A stretch of DNA of 64,000 bases from Mesocentrotus franciscanus. Its lineage: Eukaryota > Echinodermata > Echinoidea > Camarodonta > Strongylocentrotidae. How positions within the stretch are numbered: position 1 is the stretch's first letter; each line of letters begins with the position of its first letter. Below, one piece after another: positions 1 to 11,000 of this stretch. A program made the translations under genes and the position numbers. The DNA lies in the NCBI GenBank assembly GCA_037976565.1, contig CP137679.1, positions 6,679,973-6,743,972 of the forward strand, in the 5' to 3' direction. The notes beneath the pieces are model-generated. The model ran no database searches and was not told the origin of the DNA. It saw only the letters and a program-made list of their open reading frames with translations.

Positions 1-28
1 AGAGAAAAAAGGGAAAGAGATAAAGACA

Positions 29-52
29 TGAAAGAGAGAGAGAGAGAGAGGC
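29..52. repeat. GA microsatellite
   Basis: Simple (GA)n run close to the window edge. No gene is visible in 1-770; the short open frame at 62-319 has no recognisable domain. Confidence 0.9.
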
Positions 53-365
53 CAACATGCAATGAAGATGAATACACCCCTTACACACCTTCACTTCGAT
101 GGACGACCCTTATTATTTGTAATTCATTCACCTCCCGAGACTGATGCCCCCCACACCTCCCATGGCACCACCCCCCTCCCTCCCCCTCTAAGTGGCCGGA
201 CCTGCATTACAAAACTGGCTACGGACAAAAATCAGAGAGATTTCAATTCTTCAGAACAGTGGCTGAGATACCATCTGCACCACGTGCCTTGGATGTATCA
301 AGCTGACGAAGTTTCTTGATAGCAATCTTGGGCCAAACTTTACAGAAGATATGACCTCCCCCCAA

Positions 366-500
366 GTTCTTCAGCAGATACGTTTCAATTTGCAGTAAGT
401 GATGTGCTCGTTCGCATGCTCAGCCCCCCATGTTCTTCAGTAGATACGTTTCAATCTGCAGTATTGCAATTTAAGTGATGTGCTCATTCGCATGCTCAGC
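366..500. repeat. Imperfect direct duplication, about 60-70 bp
   Basis: The segment starting TTCTTCAGCAGATACG at about 366 is repeated from about 432 (TTCTTCAGTAGATACG), each copy ending in GCATGCTCAGC. The second copy carries a short extra insert. It is a local tandem duplication of non-coding DNA. Confidence 0.8.
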
Positions 501-772
501 ACGCCCCCAAAGGTTAGGAGTTGGAATAGGGTAAAATCTCTGCTGTTTCCCTATAGAACTTTGATGGTCTAAACATTTTCTCCAATTTCATAAAGTCAGA
601 TAATATATTAGGTGAAAATTAGAAAGTTGATAGAAAAAAAGACTAAGCTGAAAAAAATCTTGCGTACCACTTTACCCTGTGTGCGCACTACGTGAAAACA
701 TGCCTACCGATTATATACATTACGAGATATATCTCATTTGACCTTTGACACGGGACGTCATACGGGCTAGCT

Positions 773-845
773 GGCTATCCGTGAACTGGCTTACTACTGA
801 TATAACGAGAAGAACGTAGAGGACGCAATATCTAGGAGATTACCA
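773..845. repeat. Dispersed 73-bp repeat, copy 1
   Basis: This segment (GATATAACGAGAAGAACG core) recurs at 3061-3133 with only a few mismatches. In the second copy it abuts a LINE reverse-transcriptase fragment, so it is probably part of an old mobile element. Confidence 0.85.
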
Positions 846-1189
846 GGCAATGCACCATGTCTTTCTATGTAAATATAACAAATTGGTTTATTATGGGTTA
901 TGAAGCAGCACCTTCACCTTATACTTTTTGTTTATGTAAGAAAATCTTTATTCAGATTTTTTTATATTTATATATTTTTTAAATATTTATATTGAACTAA
1001 TTAATTTGCATAGAAGATTATGTTTAAACTGTAAAAATTGTTCCTTTTTATAACGCTTCAGTGCTTCGTCGTTTAAAGACATTAAAGTGATCCGATGTAT
1101 TTACGCTTTCAAAGGACCTTGTTTCGATTCACAGGGTAAATTTAAATTGTTTTTTAAACAGCCTACTAACTGCCTGTCTCATGAAAGAT

Positions 1190-1428
1190 CTCTCTGCTCA
1201 TTTGTCTGTTACACTATTTAATTTGAAAAATGTTTACTATGTATTTGTTATCTTTTGTGTATGCTTCGTACATGTTTATTGTATGATATAATTGTACATG
1301 ACCTTCTATTTAATTACTTTTGTAAACATGTTATTCATTGTATTTGTTATTGTTCGAATTTTTGTAATTTGAGTTTGAATTTGTATCTTTTTGAACGCAG
1401 AAATAAAACCAATCAAACAAACAAACAT
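1190..1428 (+). repeat. Possible retroelement 3' end
   Basis: A T-rich stretch ends in AAATAAAACC followed by an (AAAC)n-like tail near 1400-1428, as LINE 3' ends often do. No coding sequence is attached, so this is only suggestive. The remainder of 845-2650 shows nothing I can name. Confidence 0.35.
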
Positions 1429-2659
1429 GCATAAGGTGTGTAAGGTGCATAGGGTAATTGTCTGGAAGAGCACATGGAAACTAGAGGCTTACTAACCTCA
1501 AAGATTTATTAAATGCAAGAATGAATACATGTTGATAACTACCAAAGATCTTGACAGTAGACTTTCATGAAAAAAGATAGCATTCAAAGTAAATTTCGTC
1601 CATTTTGAACGACTCAATGACAGGGCATATCTTTTCCAAGGGATGCGAAAACCAAGATTTTTACTTTATTTTATTCATTTACCACTTGTTGAATGGAACA
1701 CAATAACCCTTTACACACCAATGTCGTGAATCGTCGCGTGGGGATGGAGGTGGGGAGAGAATGGCGGAAAAGGGCTAGGTCCCGGTAGTGATAACGGGAA
1801 ATCACATTTGTTGAGAAACATTTTTAATTAAACTTTTACTGTAATTTGTTTTTGTTGTTTTTCCCTGGAATAACTATTAGGTGGGTGTTTCCAGATCTGG
1901 TGACATAGTGTGTCAGTTACGAATGGAGAAAAGGTCATTTATATAATCGGGACTAAGTTTATTTATGGCACGGAACATTGTAAGAGCTAGTTGTTTTTAC
2001 CTTCGAACATCAAGCCAATCCATATCTGGGAATATAAATTCCCAGATATTTGAATACTTTACTTTGCATTCTTAGATTTCGTTTCCTTATTCTAAAGTCG
2101 TTAACCTGAACCAATAAACATCGATTCGCATTAATTTGAGTTAATTATTAGTTATAATAGTTGTAATATTTCAGGCAGGAAGATTAATTAATGGAATATA
2201 CTTTATTCAACTTGCATTCTAGAGCTTTTGGATCGTTAGATGAAGAAAATTTACAAGTTTCATCGGCATAAAGAGACGCATTATCATTGTTAATTTATCC
2301 AGTAGAACATTAACATAATTATAATAAATAATAAAATAAAATAATAGAATAAGAAAATAATAAAGGCTCAATGAATGAAACCTGCGGCACACCTGTTTAG
2401 TAATGATATTTCATTTACACAAGTATATTGTTGGCGATCATATAGGTAATTTTTAAACCATTTTAACTGGGGGATCATCAAAACCTCAAAGTTTCAGTTT
2501 ATTTAACAAAATATGATGATAAATTATAAACTAGTTCAGATCAGGCAATAACAGAAAGCCATCTATCAGTTACATTTATTAATGCAGTTTGTGTTGAGTG
2601 TTTAGGTCAAAAACCTGATTGAAATGGGGTAAGTATATTGTTGATGGTTATATAACGTA

Positions 2660-2820
2660 GTATCTGGTCATAGACGACCTAAACCATTACTTTTCCCAGT
2701 ACAGATATAACAGAAATCGGGCGATAATTACCAATACATAATTTACTGCCATCCTCGAAGATCGGTGTAACCCGTGTGGTTTTCCACTTATTTGGAACAC
2801 AGCTTTCACTTATAGATTGA
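2660..2820 (-). mobile_element. LINE reverse-transcriptase fragment (N-terminal motif)
   Basis: The minus strand reads an open stretch with the non-LTR RT signature: a W-K motif, TPIFEDG, then NYRPISVISVLGK. This corresponds to the start of the RT domain of LINE elements. The fragment is truncated and is directly followed, at 2821, by a TTAA-flanked foldback element. It lies downstream on the minus strand of a later RT motif (FADD), so the two pieces are in inverted order relative to an intact RT. Confidence 0.85.
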
Positions 2821-2925
2821 TTAAAGAGGAAGTCCACCCTGATAATAAGCTAGTTTAATAAAAGCAGAAAACCGAGAGAAACAAATTAGTGAAAGTTTGA
2901 GCAATATCCGATTAAAGGTAGGTAG
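2821..2925. mobile_element. TTAA-flanked foldback element, truncated copy
   Basis: It begins with TTAA followed by AGAGGAAGTCCACCCTGAT and then the internal sequence shared with the elements at 12014-12909 and 50246-51075 (AAAGCAGAAAA...GAGAGAAAC). The right half is missing; it ends near 2920. It sits between two LINE RT fragments. Confidence 0.7.
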
Positions 2926-2929
2926 TTGT

Positions 2930-3060
2930 CCTCAGTGAAAGACAACGCTCGGCATTCAGTTTTGGATGATACAGCATGGAGTGTAGAGTCATCAGCAAAG
3001 AGATGGAGGTCATTGTTAAGATGAGAAGCGATATCATCTATAAACATAAGAAATCGCACG
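2930..3060 (-). mobile_element. LINE reverse-transcriptase fragment (catalytic FADD)
   Basis: The minus strand encodes FLMFIDDIASHL, LHLFADDSTLHA and a continuation to about 2930. FADD is the RT active-site motif of non-LTR elements. The reading frame is open but short; the piece abuts the 73-bp dispersed repeat at 3061. It is a dead fragment of the same general class as the one at 2660-2820. Confidence 0.85.
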
Positions 3061-3133
3061 GGCTATCCATGAACTGGCTTAATACTGATATAACGAGAAG
3101 AACGTAGAGGACCCAATATCTAGGAGATTACCA
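3061..3133. repeat. Dispersed 73-bp repeat, copy 2
   Basis: Near-identical partner of 773-845. It abuts the LINE RT fragment at 2930-3060. Confidence 0.85.
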
Positions 3134-3225
3134 TGCATTTAATAATAATATAACCTAGGAGTTAAAAAATATGCTTGTGTCTATAATGTATGAGACAATG
3201 TACGATGTAAATCAAACTTTAAATG

Positions 3226-3275
3226 TATAGATAGACCAGTTCTGGTCATGCGGTTGCATTAATAATGATAATAAC

Positions 3276-3309
<34 letters not shown>

Positions 3310-3740
3310 GTGGCTTCTTATATAGCGCACATGTCCGTCACGTTGTGACGCTCCTGGCGCTGCCCCGATTATTATATCCTGGCTTTTAGCAAGGCGGCCA
3401 TTACGGCGCTCTAGCATTTCAAGGAATTAATGCCTGTCAGGTACCCATTTACAACACCTGGGTTGAGTGTGGCAAATGTAGATCAATGTCTTGCCAAAGG
3501 ACATTAGTGCCGCGGCGGGACTCGAACCGCGGACCTTGTGATCGACAGTCTGGCGACGTATCCACTAGACCACGACACCTCTACATTGTGAAAGAAACGT
3601 GAATCGATCAGAAAAAGGTTGATCATCTAGCATATAAGTATTGGTGTGTACTGCAAGGTTCTGAAATCATCAAAATGATAAGAAATTTGGCCCAGTCTTG
3701 GTAAAGTTACAAGCACTGTACACAGAAAGATGTATATGGG
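3226..3740. repeat. Dispersed repeat interrupted by a SINE
   Basis: The parts 3226-3260 and 3584-3740 together match 5042-5240 (ATAGACCAGTTCTGGTCATG at the left, GGTGTGTACTGCAAGG within). The intervening 3261-3583 is absent from the second copy and is a tRNA-type SINE. Confidence 0.85.
3261..3583 (-). mobile_element. tRNA-derived SINE insertion
   Basis: Read on the minus strand, it starts with a tRNA-like head: box A-like TGGTCTAGTGGATACG and box B-like GGTTCGAGTCCC, about 50 bases apart. It ends (plus-strand left side) in a (TAA)n-type microsatellite next to TATATAGCGC. The empty site is seen at about 5070. CATT is shared by both flanks, consistent with a short target duplication. Confidence 0.85.
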
Positions 3741-4383
3741 ACTATTTCTCTTCCTTAACTAAAATAGCAAAGAAAAGGGAGAAAAATAAATAAATTTCTT
3801 CTTTCAAAACGCTTATTGACATGGATTGATTAGAGCTAGAAAGCTGTTGACTATATTTCTGACTCCAACATGATATCATTTTGCAATCATCACATTTTCA
3901 AACACTTATTATTTTATTTCTTGAATTTATTTCTTTACCACTTGTGGCATGGAGCACCCTGATGAGCATGAATGTTATTCTTTTTCTTAGGGTAATGTTT
4001 TTCACAGGTGTAGTTTTATGAATCAATGCACATTAAAATCAAACTCATGTTTGTTTCAAATTGATAAAAAAGTAAATTCTTTTAATTATTATGATTACAG
4101 TCACAGGAAGTGACTTGTATGTTAACATTTACAAGTATATCTGGCAAAGAAAACAATGACTCTGTTTGATTTTGTTTTTCTTTGCAAGCATCCAGTAGGG
4201 AATAATGAAGTCATTTATTTTAGGGAAGGAAATCTATGTTGTTTGCTGGAAGGAAGTTGTTAGGATAGGGGAAATTTCGACAAGTGTCAAATTCACTGGA
4301 ATAGAAAGACAATGTTGGACTATACAAAGACTAAGCCAAAAGTGCATGAGGAAGGTTTTAACACAATCGCAACTTCTTTCGAA

Positions 4384-4506
4384 AAATCAACCTAAGGCAA
4401 TTTCCGTTGCTGTGGGAACATTGCAATGACATAGTACATAATCCAAACATGATTTCTATGGGATATACAATAGGGTATTGAAATTGCCCTTGGGTCGATT
4501 TTTTAA
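4384..4506. mobile_element. Small foldback element (AAATCAACCTAAGG family)
   Basis: The left arm AAATCAACCTAAGGCAATTT pairs with the right arm AAATTGCCCTTGGGTCGATT over about 125 bp. Related foldbacks occur at 28478-28632, 28996-29137 and 37601-37963. It is non-coding. Confidence 0.65.
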
Positions 4507-4619
4507 AAGTAGTTGCAATCATCCCTGATCATGTTTTATTCAGATTTTCATAATGAGGTATCACTTACACTTATATCCATCCTTTGCCTTTCATGTGACC
4601 ACTTGTTTGATAATAATGA

Positions 4620-5041
4620 TAATATTCTGTGTTTATATAGCGCTTTAACATCGATGATGTTTCTAATAATAATAATAAAAACGGTACTTGTAAAGCGCTT
4701 TCCACCAAAGTCTCTAAGCGCTTTAACAAACAAAATACAATGATAAACAATTTCATATTAAACAAAACAAAAGATTACAAATTACAATACATATAAAGTA
4801 TATAAAAATATACATCAATGTCAACAGAGTAAGTTAATCATCAAAAGCAATTTTGAATAAATGTGTATCTAAGTACTTTACAGATATATTATTACCCCGG
4901 TCATCAGATTTAGGCTTGCCTGTACACAATGTATGTACATTCTCCACTCCCTGGGGAGCATTTCAGCCAGGTGCCATTTGACAGGCGCTCACAATGCTGA
5001 GCAAACTACTTAACGTTCGCATCCTATCGGGTACCCATTTA
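4620..5041. repeat. SINE-like relics
   Basis: Degenerate fragments resembling the 3' half of the SINE at 3261-3583: TTTATATAGCGC near 4632, AAAGCGCTTTCCACC near 4692, and TTACCCCGG... CGGGTACCCATTT at about 4890-5041. No gene is seen. Confidence 0.5.
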
Positions 5042-5240
5042 AAGGTATAGACCAGTTCTGGTCATGCGATTGCATTGTGAAAGAAACGTTGTGGAATCGA
5101 TCACAAAAAGGTTAATCATCTAGCATATAAGCATTGGTGTGTACTGCAAGGTTCTAGAATCATCAAAATGATAAGAAATTTGACCCAGTCTTGGTAAAGT
5201 TACAAGCACTGTACACAGAAATTTGTATATGGGACTATGC
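5042..5240. repeat. Dispersed repeat, uninterrupted copy
   Basis: Uninterrupted counterpart of 3226-3740. It shows the pre-insertion site of the SINE (GATTGCATTGTGAAAG). Confidence 0.85.
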
Positions 5241-5439
5241 GATATCTATCCAGTCCGGATAGATATAATAATTTACCAAATATATCAATTACTAGGCGGT
5301 TTCCCGGCAAAATTTGTATCATCACGTATTAGTCAAAACATATTCTTTCACATGATTGGTAATAAGAGCTTCCATTTCATTTTTTGAGAGGGGGGCGTTT
5401 CCAAACCTGGTTATACCTTTAATAGCAAGTAATTGTATG

Positions 5440-6340
5440 AAAAGCAGAACATTAGACAAGCAGACTGGTGAACGAAATCGGACAAAAAAATGAGAAAGTT
5501 ATGAATTTTGGAAGTTGCAATCACTACGTAAGGGAATTTCAAATTGACTGAATCGGCGTTGTCACTGTAATGTAGTGCCGGGAAATTTCCCCAATTGTTC
5601 CAGTACATAAAATGACTAAAATGTCATATATCTAAAATGTACGACTCATCGGACTCAGGATGATCTTTTATTTTTAGAGGACCTATGATAATATGTTACA
5701 CATAATGTATTTTGTGTAGTGTCGTAAAGGAGAAGGGAAAATGATAAGAAAAACAAATATCAATGTTATTTTTGCACGCAAGGGGAGAGATGATGTTCAT
5801 AATGCTCGTGATTGCGTCACAATCCACTGACCAAATTCCCAATTAGAGATTTGCACACATTTACTGATCTCATCAGTGGCGGATCCAGGGGGGGGGGCCG
5901 GCGGCCCGGGCCCCCTCCCCTAGGAAAAAAAAGGTAAAAACACCCTTTTTTTGAAAAAAAAGAAGATGGGCCCCCTCCCCTGGCGCCCAAGGGGGGGTGG
6001 CGGTGGGAAAAAAAATCACCCTTTTTTTCGGGTGCCCCCAAAAAAAAAAAAAATTGTGCTCACTACCCCTGGCGCCCAAGGGGGGGCGGTGGAAAAAAAT
6101 TACCTTTCCCGGAGGGAAAAGAAATTATCGGGTGCCAAAATTTTTTTTGCTCACTACCCCTCACTGAGCGAAAAATTGACCGGCACGATTTTCAAATTTT
6201 CGCCCCTGGATCTCATATTCCTAACATTTATAACTTTCTTATCATTTGTTCGATTGATTTCAAACTTTCGTCATTCTGTTTCTCTTACTTGTTCTGCTTT
6301 TATACAAATGAACTCATTACAAAGGTTGGATTACTCTTCA
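5440..6340. mobile_element. Foldback element related to 34741-35342, split by hAT
   Basis: Flanks of the hAT insertion at 5874-6208 align through most of their length with 34800-35300: GAAATCGGACA...GAAAGTTA, TTTTTAGAGGACCT, AATCCACTGAC, then ATAACTTTCTTA and CAAACTTTCG. Terminal parts are degraded, and the left end is not sharply defined. Confidence 0.7.
5874..6208. mobile_element. Non-autonomous hAT-like element with 8-bp TSD
   Basis: It starts CAGTGGCGGATCCAG and ends CGCCCCTG, which are complementary termini of hAT type. Both sides carry GATCTCAT (5866-5873 and 6209-6216), a perfect 8-bp target-site duplication. The sister repeat at about 35210 has a single GATCTCAT, giving the empty site. 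The interior is G/C- and A-homopolymer rich, with repeated GGCGCC modules, and encodes nothing convincing. Confidence 0.9.
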
Positions 6341-6629
6341 AATTGGGAGTTCCAAAACCGGTTGGTGGCAGCAGTCTAATATGATAGTTAGCTATGTTGA
6401 GCTTCGAGATAAACTATTGTCATGATTGAAATGGTTGAATTCAACAAGCAAACAAACGAACGAGCAAATACTAAACCTCTTGTGTTGTTAGGTAAAGCAT
6501 CCATCCTTCATTTCGCAGTATCTCGAATAGGACTAAGATCAATAGGACTCGATATTTGTATGTCTTGACATACACTTACATATGTAAAATAGTGAATTAT
6601 ACTTTAATGCTCAAGCAATGCGCTTCGCC

Positions 6630-6682
6630 CACAAGTTGGCTCGCCCCCCCCCCCTTTTTGAAAATACCGGATCCGCCCCTGC
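6630..6682. mobile_element. hAT-like terminus fragment
   Basis: A C-run followed by CCGGATCCGCCCCTG, which is the reverse complement of the hAT terminus at 5874. Only one end is visible. Confidence 0.5.
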
Positions 6683-6839
6683 TAGGGGTTATAAACTAAC
6701 CTTTAATTATTAAACAAAATTAATGTTTTTCAATCTCTCTAATTACATGGAAGATACCGGTGGTTTTACTTCCATGTAAAACATACTCAAAGAGAGAACT
6801 CTGAGCTACAGGTAGAACATGTTTTTTTAAACTAGAGTG

Positions 6840-7690
6840 GAGGTTGCCAAGAGTGCATTTCCTATCCCTAAACAGTATGACACCCCTACAGTACTACTAT
6901 TAAATGCTAGATCACTCATCAACAAAAATGAAATGATATTTACAGGCAGAACACACAATGCTGATGTTATCGGGTTATATAGAAACATCAAACATGGATT
7001 ACTACGGACACTCAATTATACTACTTTAGTATTCCTGGTTATGCCTGGATTACATTTGCCCCGGGCGCCATACGATAAATTAGTCTACGATTTTTCGTGC
7101 GATTTTGGGGGCATCGTAGAAGGCTACGGGCTACGATGTTTGTGTTTGCATTATCTACGAGCTTCGTGCCATTTCTTGTATTGGCCCTCGGGGGCAGGCC
7201 GGGGAAAATCCGTACAGAGGCTGATCGGAGATTGTACGGAAATCGTGCAATTTCAATGCAGTAGCCGTGCAGTCTCCGCAGCCTCCGCACGAAAATCGTA
7301 CGGAGCCCGTGCATCTTCCGTGCCGTTTTTAAGCGTTTTTTGCCTCCATGTTCACCGAAGAATCGTGCGTTTGCTGCACGATCAGCGCGAGTCCTCCGCG
7401 CGATGCGCGTGCGGGGATTGTGCAATGACACCTACGACATGTCTATGGACTACGGGCTTACGATTTTTCAAATTTGTATAACTTTCTGCGAAACAAAATC
7501 GTAGAGGCCGCGGAGCCCCGCGGAGCCCGTGAATCCGTACAAAAATCTTACGGAGGCCGCACGGAAGAGAGAATACGGGCAGGATACGGGCTCCGTGGAC
7601 TAATCGCAGGCCAAATGTAATCCAGGCATAACTCATTATTTTCGACAGTACGAAGGTAGCGCCAAGGAGGTGGAATCTTATAACCATTTT
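6840..7690 (+). mobile_element. LINE endonuclease relic split by a foldback element
   Basis: The plus strand at 6879-6975 reads TVLLLNARSLINKNEM and ADVIGL, the start of the apurinic-type endonuclease domain of non-LTR retrotransposons. A frame encoding SIPGY is broken at about 7038 by the 595-bp foldback element. After 7632 a frame with RQGGGI resumes. The domain is truncated and frameshifted. Confidence 0.75.
7038..7632. mobile_element. Foldback element with 23-bp-scale terminal inverted repeats
   Basis: The left end GTTATGCCTGGATTACATTT is matched by the reverse complement at 7612-7632 (AAATGTAATCCAGGCATAAC). The interior is GC-rich, with many short CGTA/CGTGC-type palindromic modules. 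It interrupts the LINE endonuclease frame. No transposase is visible, so it is non-autonomous; the superfamily is undetermined. Confidence 0.85.
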
Positions 7691-7771
7691 TGCGGAATAC
7701 ATAACACCTGTCCTGGACTTTTGTGTACCATTTTTTGTTTAATTCAAGCCTTACTCGTGAACAGATGATAG

Positions 7772-7912
7772 GCATTTATATAGCGCCGTCTATCTAGAAA
7801 TTCTATTCCGAGGCGCACTATTTAATTATTACCCCGACTTTAGCCTAGCTGCCATTACAGCGCTCTAGCATGAGTCAAGGAATGAATTCCTGCCAGGTAC
7901 CTATGATAACAT
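7772..7912. repeat. SINE 3'-half relic
   Basis: TTTATATAGCGCCG, ATTACCCCGA, CATTACAGCGCTCTAGCA and TGCCAGGTACC match the SINE at 3261-3583 in order. The tRNA-like head is missing. Confidence 0.65.
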
Positions 7913-7920
7913 TAGAACAT

Positions 7921-8922
7921 CAGGGCTGCCAACCTTTGGAAAGAGTTTTGAGTGAGACATTGCGAGGGAGCAAAGCGACCAAGCCCGAGGGCGCGAAGCG
8001 CCCGAGGGGGGGATGGTGTGGAAGGGGTGTCCCCTTCCACGGTAGGGAGCTTTATAATTTAGCAATTGAAATGGTGCAATCTGGTGCATACTTTAACCCT
8101 GATTCCACAAATACATAAGGCAGGATTCAAATAGGTTAATTGATTTCATGAAGTACACTGACCTTGAAAAATACAAACTTCCACATTTGTAAGTGCATTA
8201 TTCCAAATCAACTGTCTTTATAAGCTTAGCAGTTGAACCTCAACCTATGATTATCTGTAACAAAATGGACAAATCCTTACTCAACAGGAACATGCATACT
8301 AAAAATAAATAGATATATAAAAATAATATAAAAATTAATAAATAGATATAATGAATCTATAAAAAAATACTAAAAATAAATAATCAATACTGCATAATTT
8401 TCATTCTTCAAAATAAGTATACCTCTCACCCAGTTAATCTTGAGATAATTTGCACTTCAGGATGACCTTACTCTCTGGTCGTAGAGGGCTAAAGAGGACA
8501 GCCCAGGCCCATTATCCGATCGCAAACACTGAGCCACCCGGGCCGGGCCGGGCGCGATGTACAGCGATGACAGGCCATGGCATCGACACTCGCTTGTCGT
8601 GTCTCGCACAAAAACCCGCTTCATAGTAAAGTGACGACGTCACTCGCACACGCAGGATAAGCCAATCGCAATTCACTATCTTGTCTTTGCGCGGCAAACC
8701 GAAACCAATTTGCATTGATGGTTTAGCTTTGCGCATGTGTGGTTAAAAAATGTTGAAACTTTCGGCAGGGATATTGAATATCCGATATAGATCTAGATCT
8801 AATAGACATTTTTTTTTTTTTAGTTTCTATTTTCGGGGTTCAGCGTGAGAATTCCTATGATCAGCGTGAGAGCGTGAGAATTGGGTGAATTGCGTGAGAA
8901 TGCGTGAGAGTTGGCAGCCCTG
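7921..8922. mobile_element. hAT-like element, 1.0 kb
   Basis: It starts CAGGGCTGCCAAC and ends GTTGGCAGCCCTG, exact 13-bp terminal inverted repeats of hAT character. The flanks are TAGAACAT on the left and TGGAACAT/GAACATGT on the right, an imperfect 8-bp duplication. The interior has GC-rich palindromes and no transposase-like frame. The right flank immediately enters a LINE fragment. Confidence 0.8.
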
Positions 8923-9100
8923 GAACATGTACAGGAAAAGGCATGTCGGATCACGATGGGGAAAGAATACCAAACATATACCAACGCCCTTAGTGTCTGT
9001 ATCTTATGTAGTCTAGAAAATCTCGGTAAAAGAATTTGTATAGACTTTTCAATTTTTTTAGAAACTTCCTCTATGTGTAAGCCATGGCTACCACTACAAA
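8917..9100 (+). mobile_element. LINE RT C-terminal fragment
   Basis: The open frame reads LEHVQEKACRITMG...YTNAL...LENLGKRIC, the typical region after the RT domain of non-LTR elements (LERVQ..A.RII.G...Y..AL...L..RR..LC). It is short and decayed. Confidence 0.7.
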
Positions 9101-9496
9101 GAAAAAGTTGTTTTAATTTGAGACATGTGCAGAAGAACAACCAATGAAGATGCCGTACACAAAGATTTAAAAACTGAACACTGCCTCACATGATTGATAT
9201 CTGAAATAATCTTTAATATGAAATTGAAATTAAGTATTTATTGCCCATTCGGAGTTCATTTTTCACAAGCAATTCACCTTTGTTTTCACTGGTAAATAAT
9301 TCACAAGTTTGCAACCTTTCTATCTTTAGGAAACAGATCCCTACATTGATAGGATTAACCTTCATGATATAATCTACATACAATAAGTCCTTATTACTTT
9401 TCATACCCCAAAAATGAACCTAACCAAATATTATACATCAGTTTTGTTTGAACAACTGGATATAGCATAACTCATTATAATTTTACAAAGACTCGA

Positions 9497-9615
9497 TTTC
9501 TTTATATTACTACAAATACAGGTCTCTTTTGCGTTTCTTTATATTACTACAAATACAGGTCTATTTTGCGTTTCTTTATATTACTACAAATACAGGTCTC
9601 TTTTGCGTTTCTTTA
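9497..9615. repeat. 37-bp tandem repeat, about 3.2 copies
   Basis: Three near-identical 37-bp units begin at 9497, 9534 and 9571 (TTTCTTTATATTACTACAAA...), plus a partial fourth. The remainder of 9140-10440 is AT-rich, with no recognisable feature. Confidence 0.95.
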
Positions 9616-10636
9616 GACAATCACTGCATCCTTGTTGTTCTTGACATTTCGATTTCTAAATAAATTTCTTTATTTAATGTAAATCGTGGAGAAATTGGAA
9701 CTGACCATATGTCTTTTCCCTTTCTCTTTTTTTACAACATATCCGAATGCATTAATTGCATGTTTTTTTAAAAATACTTTTTACCACTTTTTCATTTCAT
9801 TGAATTAAATGTACCTAATATCTCTCTATATCCTTTCATAAGTCATTCTTAGCCCTATGTTTTACCTTGTTAACGAATAAAAAAAGTAAATTTTAACATT
9901 AAACTTACAATATTAGCTATGTTTTGATATGCAGAATCAACTCGAAAAAATAAAGAGAGGAAAATAATGCTCTCTCGTACTGCTTGGCAAATATATCATC
10001 AAATTACCAATAGAAAATCGCCAAAAACAACAACAACAACAGCGGGTGGTGACACATTGGCTCGAGATCAAAGGGAACTTTTTGACCCTGTTAAGTGATC
10101 GCTACGTTTTGAACTAGGCAAGCACGGTCTCTAATTTGTCAATTTAACACAATTCATACAGCCTTGACCAGAGGCTAGATATGTCAGTCACTGACTGTGC
10201 CTTGTCAGGATCGAGTGGCTAAAATACAGAGCCTATTGTAGTCTCATAGTGCAGACACTGTTACACGCAACGAATGAAATGGGTTTGTGCCTGCAAACTA
10301 TAGTTTTGGTAGGGGCGTACAAATTCCGGGATCACGCCATCTTCGGCTTGCTGCCACTCGATCGTGTCGCTCGGTGGAGTTGAAATGATCCATCTATAGT
10401 CCAAATTCTGGACTTTACTATAAAATATACATGTATTGTTTCACTCCTGCTTTATAATCTAGTGTCCAACTAGAAGTAACCCGTGTTTACAAACTACTAG
10501 CTGCGTTGAGACGGTTGAGGAAAACTTCTGAGCTACGCGTATCAGTAATTATGTGTCACGATCAACATGGATGTGAAATCGTTATGACAGGCAAGGGCTT
10601 GTAAGTTGTAGTTGAACGCAAACTTGGAAAGTCTTT

Positions 10637-11000
10637 ATGATTTCACTGCCTTCAAGTGCCGTCACATACAACAAAAGAATGGAGAAAGACTCGAATGTAA
10701 GCAGTTCTGACGGTCTTCAACAACGGGAGAGAGTAAAGACGAACTTGGACGCTTCGCAGTGTCTGGAAGGAGGCGATGGGACAAGGAATACGCTGGCAAT
10801 ACAAGACACTAACCCAGAAGCTCCTGACGGGGGATGGGGTTGGATGGTGGTGTTGGGAGCATTTATCAACGGGCTAGTCTCGGCAGGATTCACATCCCTG
10901 ATCAGTGTCTTGTACGTGGAGTGGATTAAGCATTTTGATGTGAGTGCTGGAGAGTTGAGTTGGATTGGGTTTCTATTCCCCGGCACTGCTGGTTTTGTCA
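10637..11000 (+). CDS. MCT-like gene, exon 1
   Basis: N-terminal cytoplasmic tail, TM1 with the PDGGWGW signature, and the start of TM2 (SWIGFLFPG). It ends at GTAAGT (11001) in phase 1. Region 10440-10636 may hold 5' UTR; no promoter motif is decisive. Confidence 0.88.

Noticed and set aside
62..319. Open frame of 85 codons near the left edge
   Set aside because: Pro/His-rich text without a domain, no splice context, in repeat-rich DNA.
5951..6379. 142-codon open frame
   Set aside because: It lies across the homopolymer-rich hAT-like element and its flank; Lys/Gly/Pro text arises from A- and G-runs.
6837..7481. 214-codon open frame as a gene
   Set aside because: The first 50 codons are a LINE endonuclease relic; the rest is translated palindromic element.
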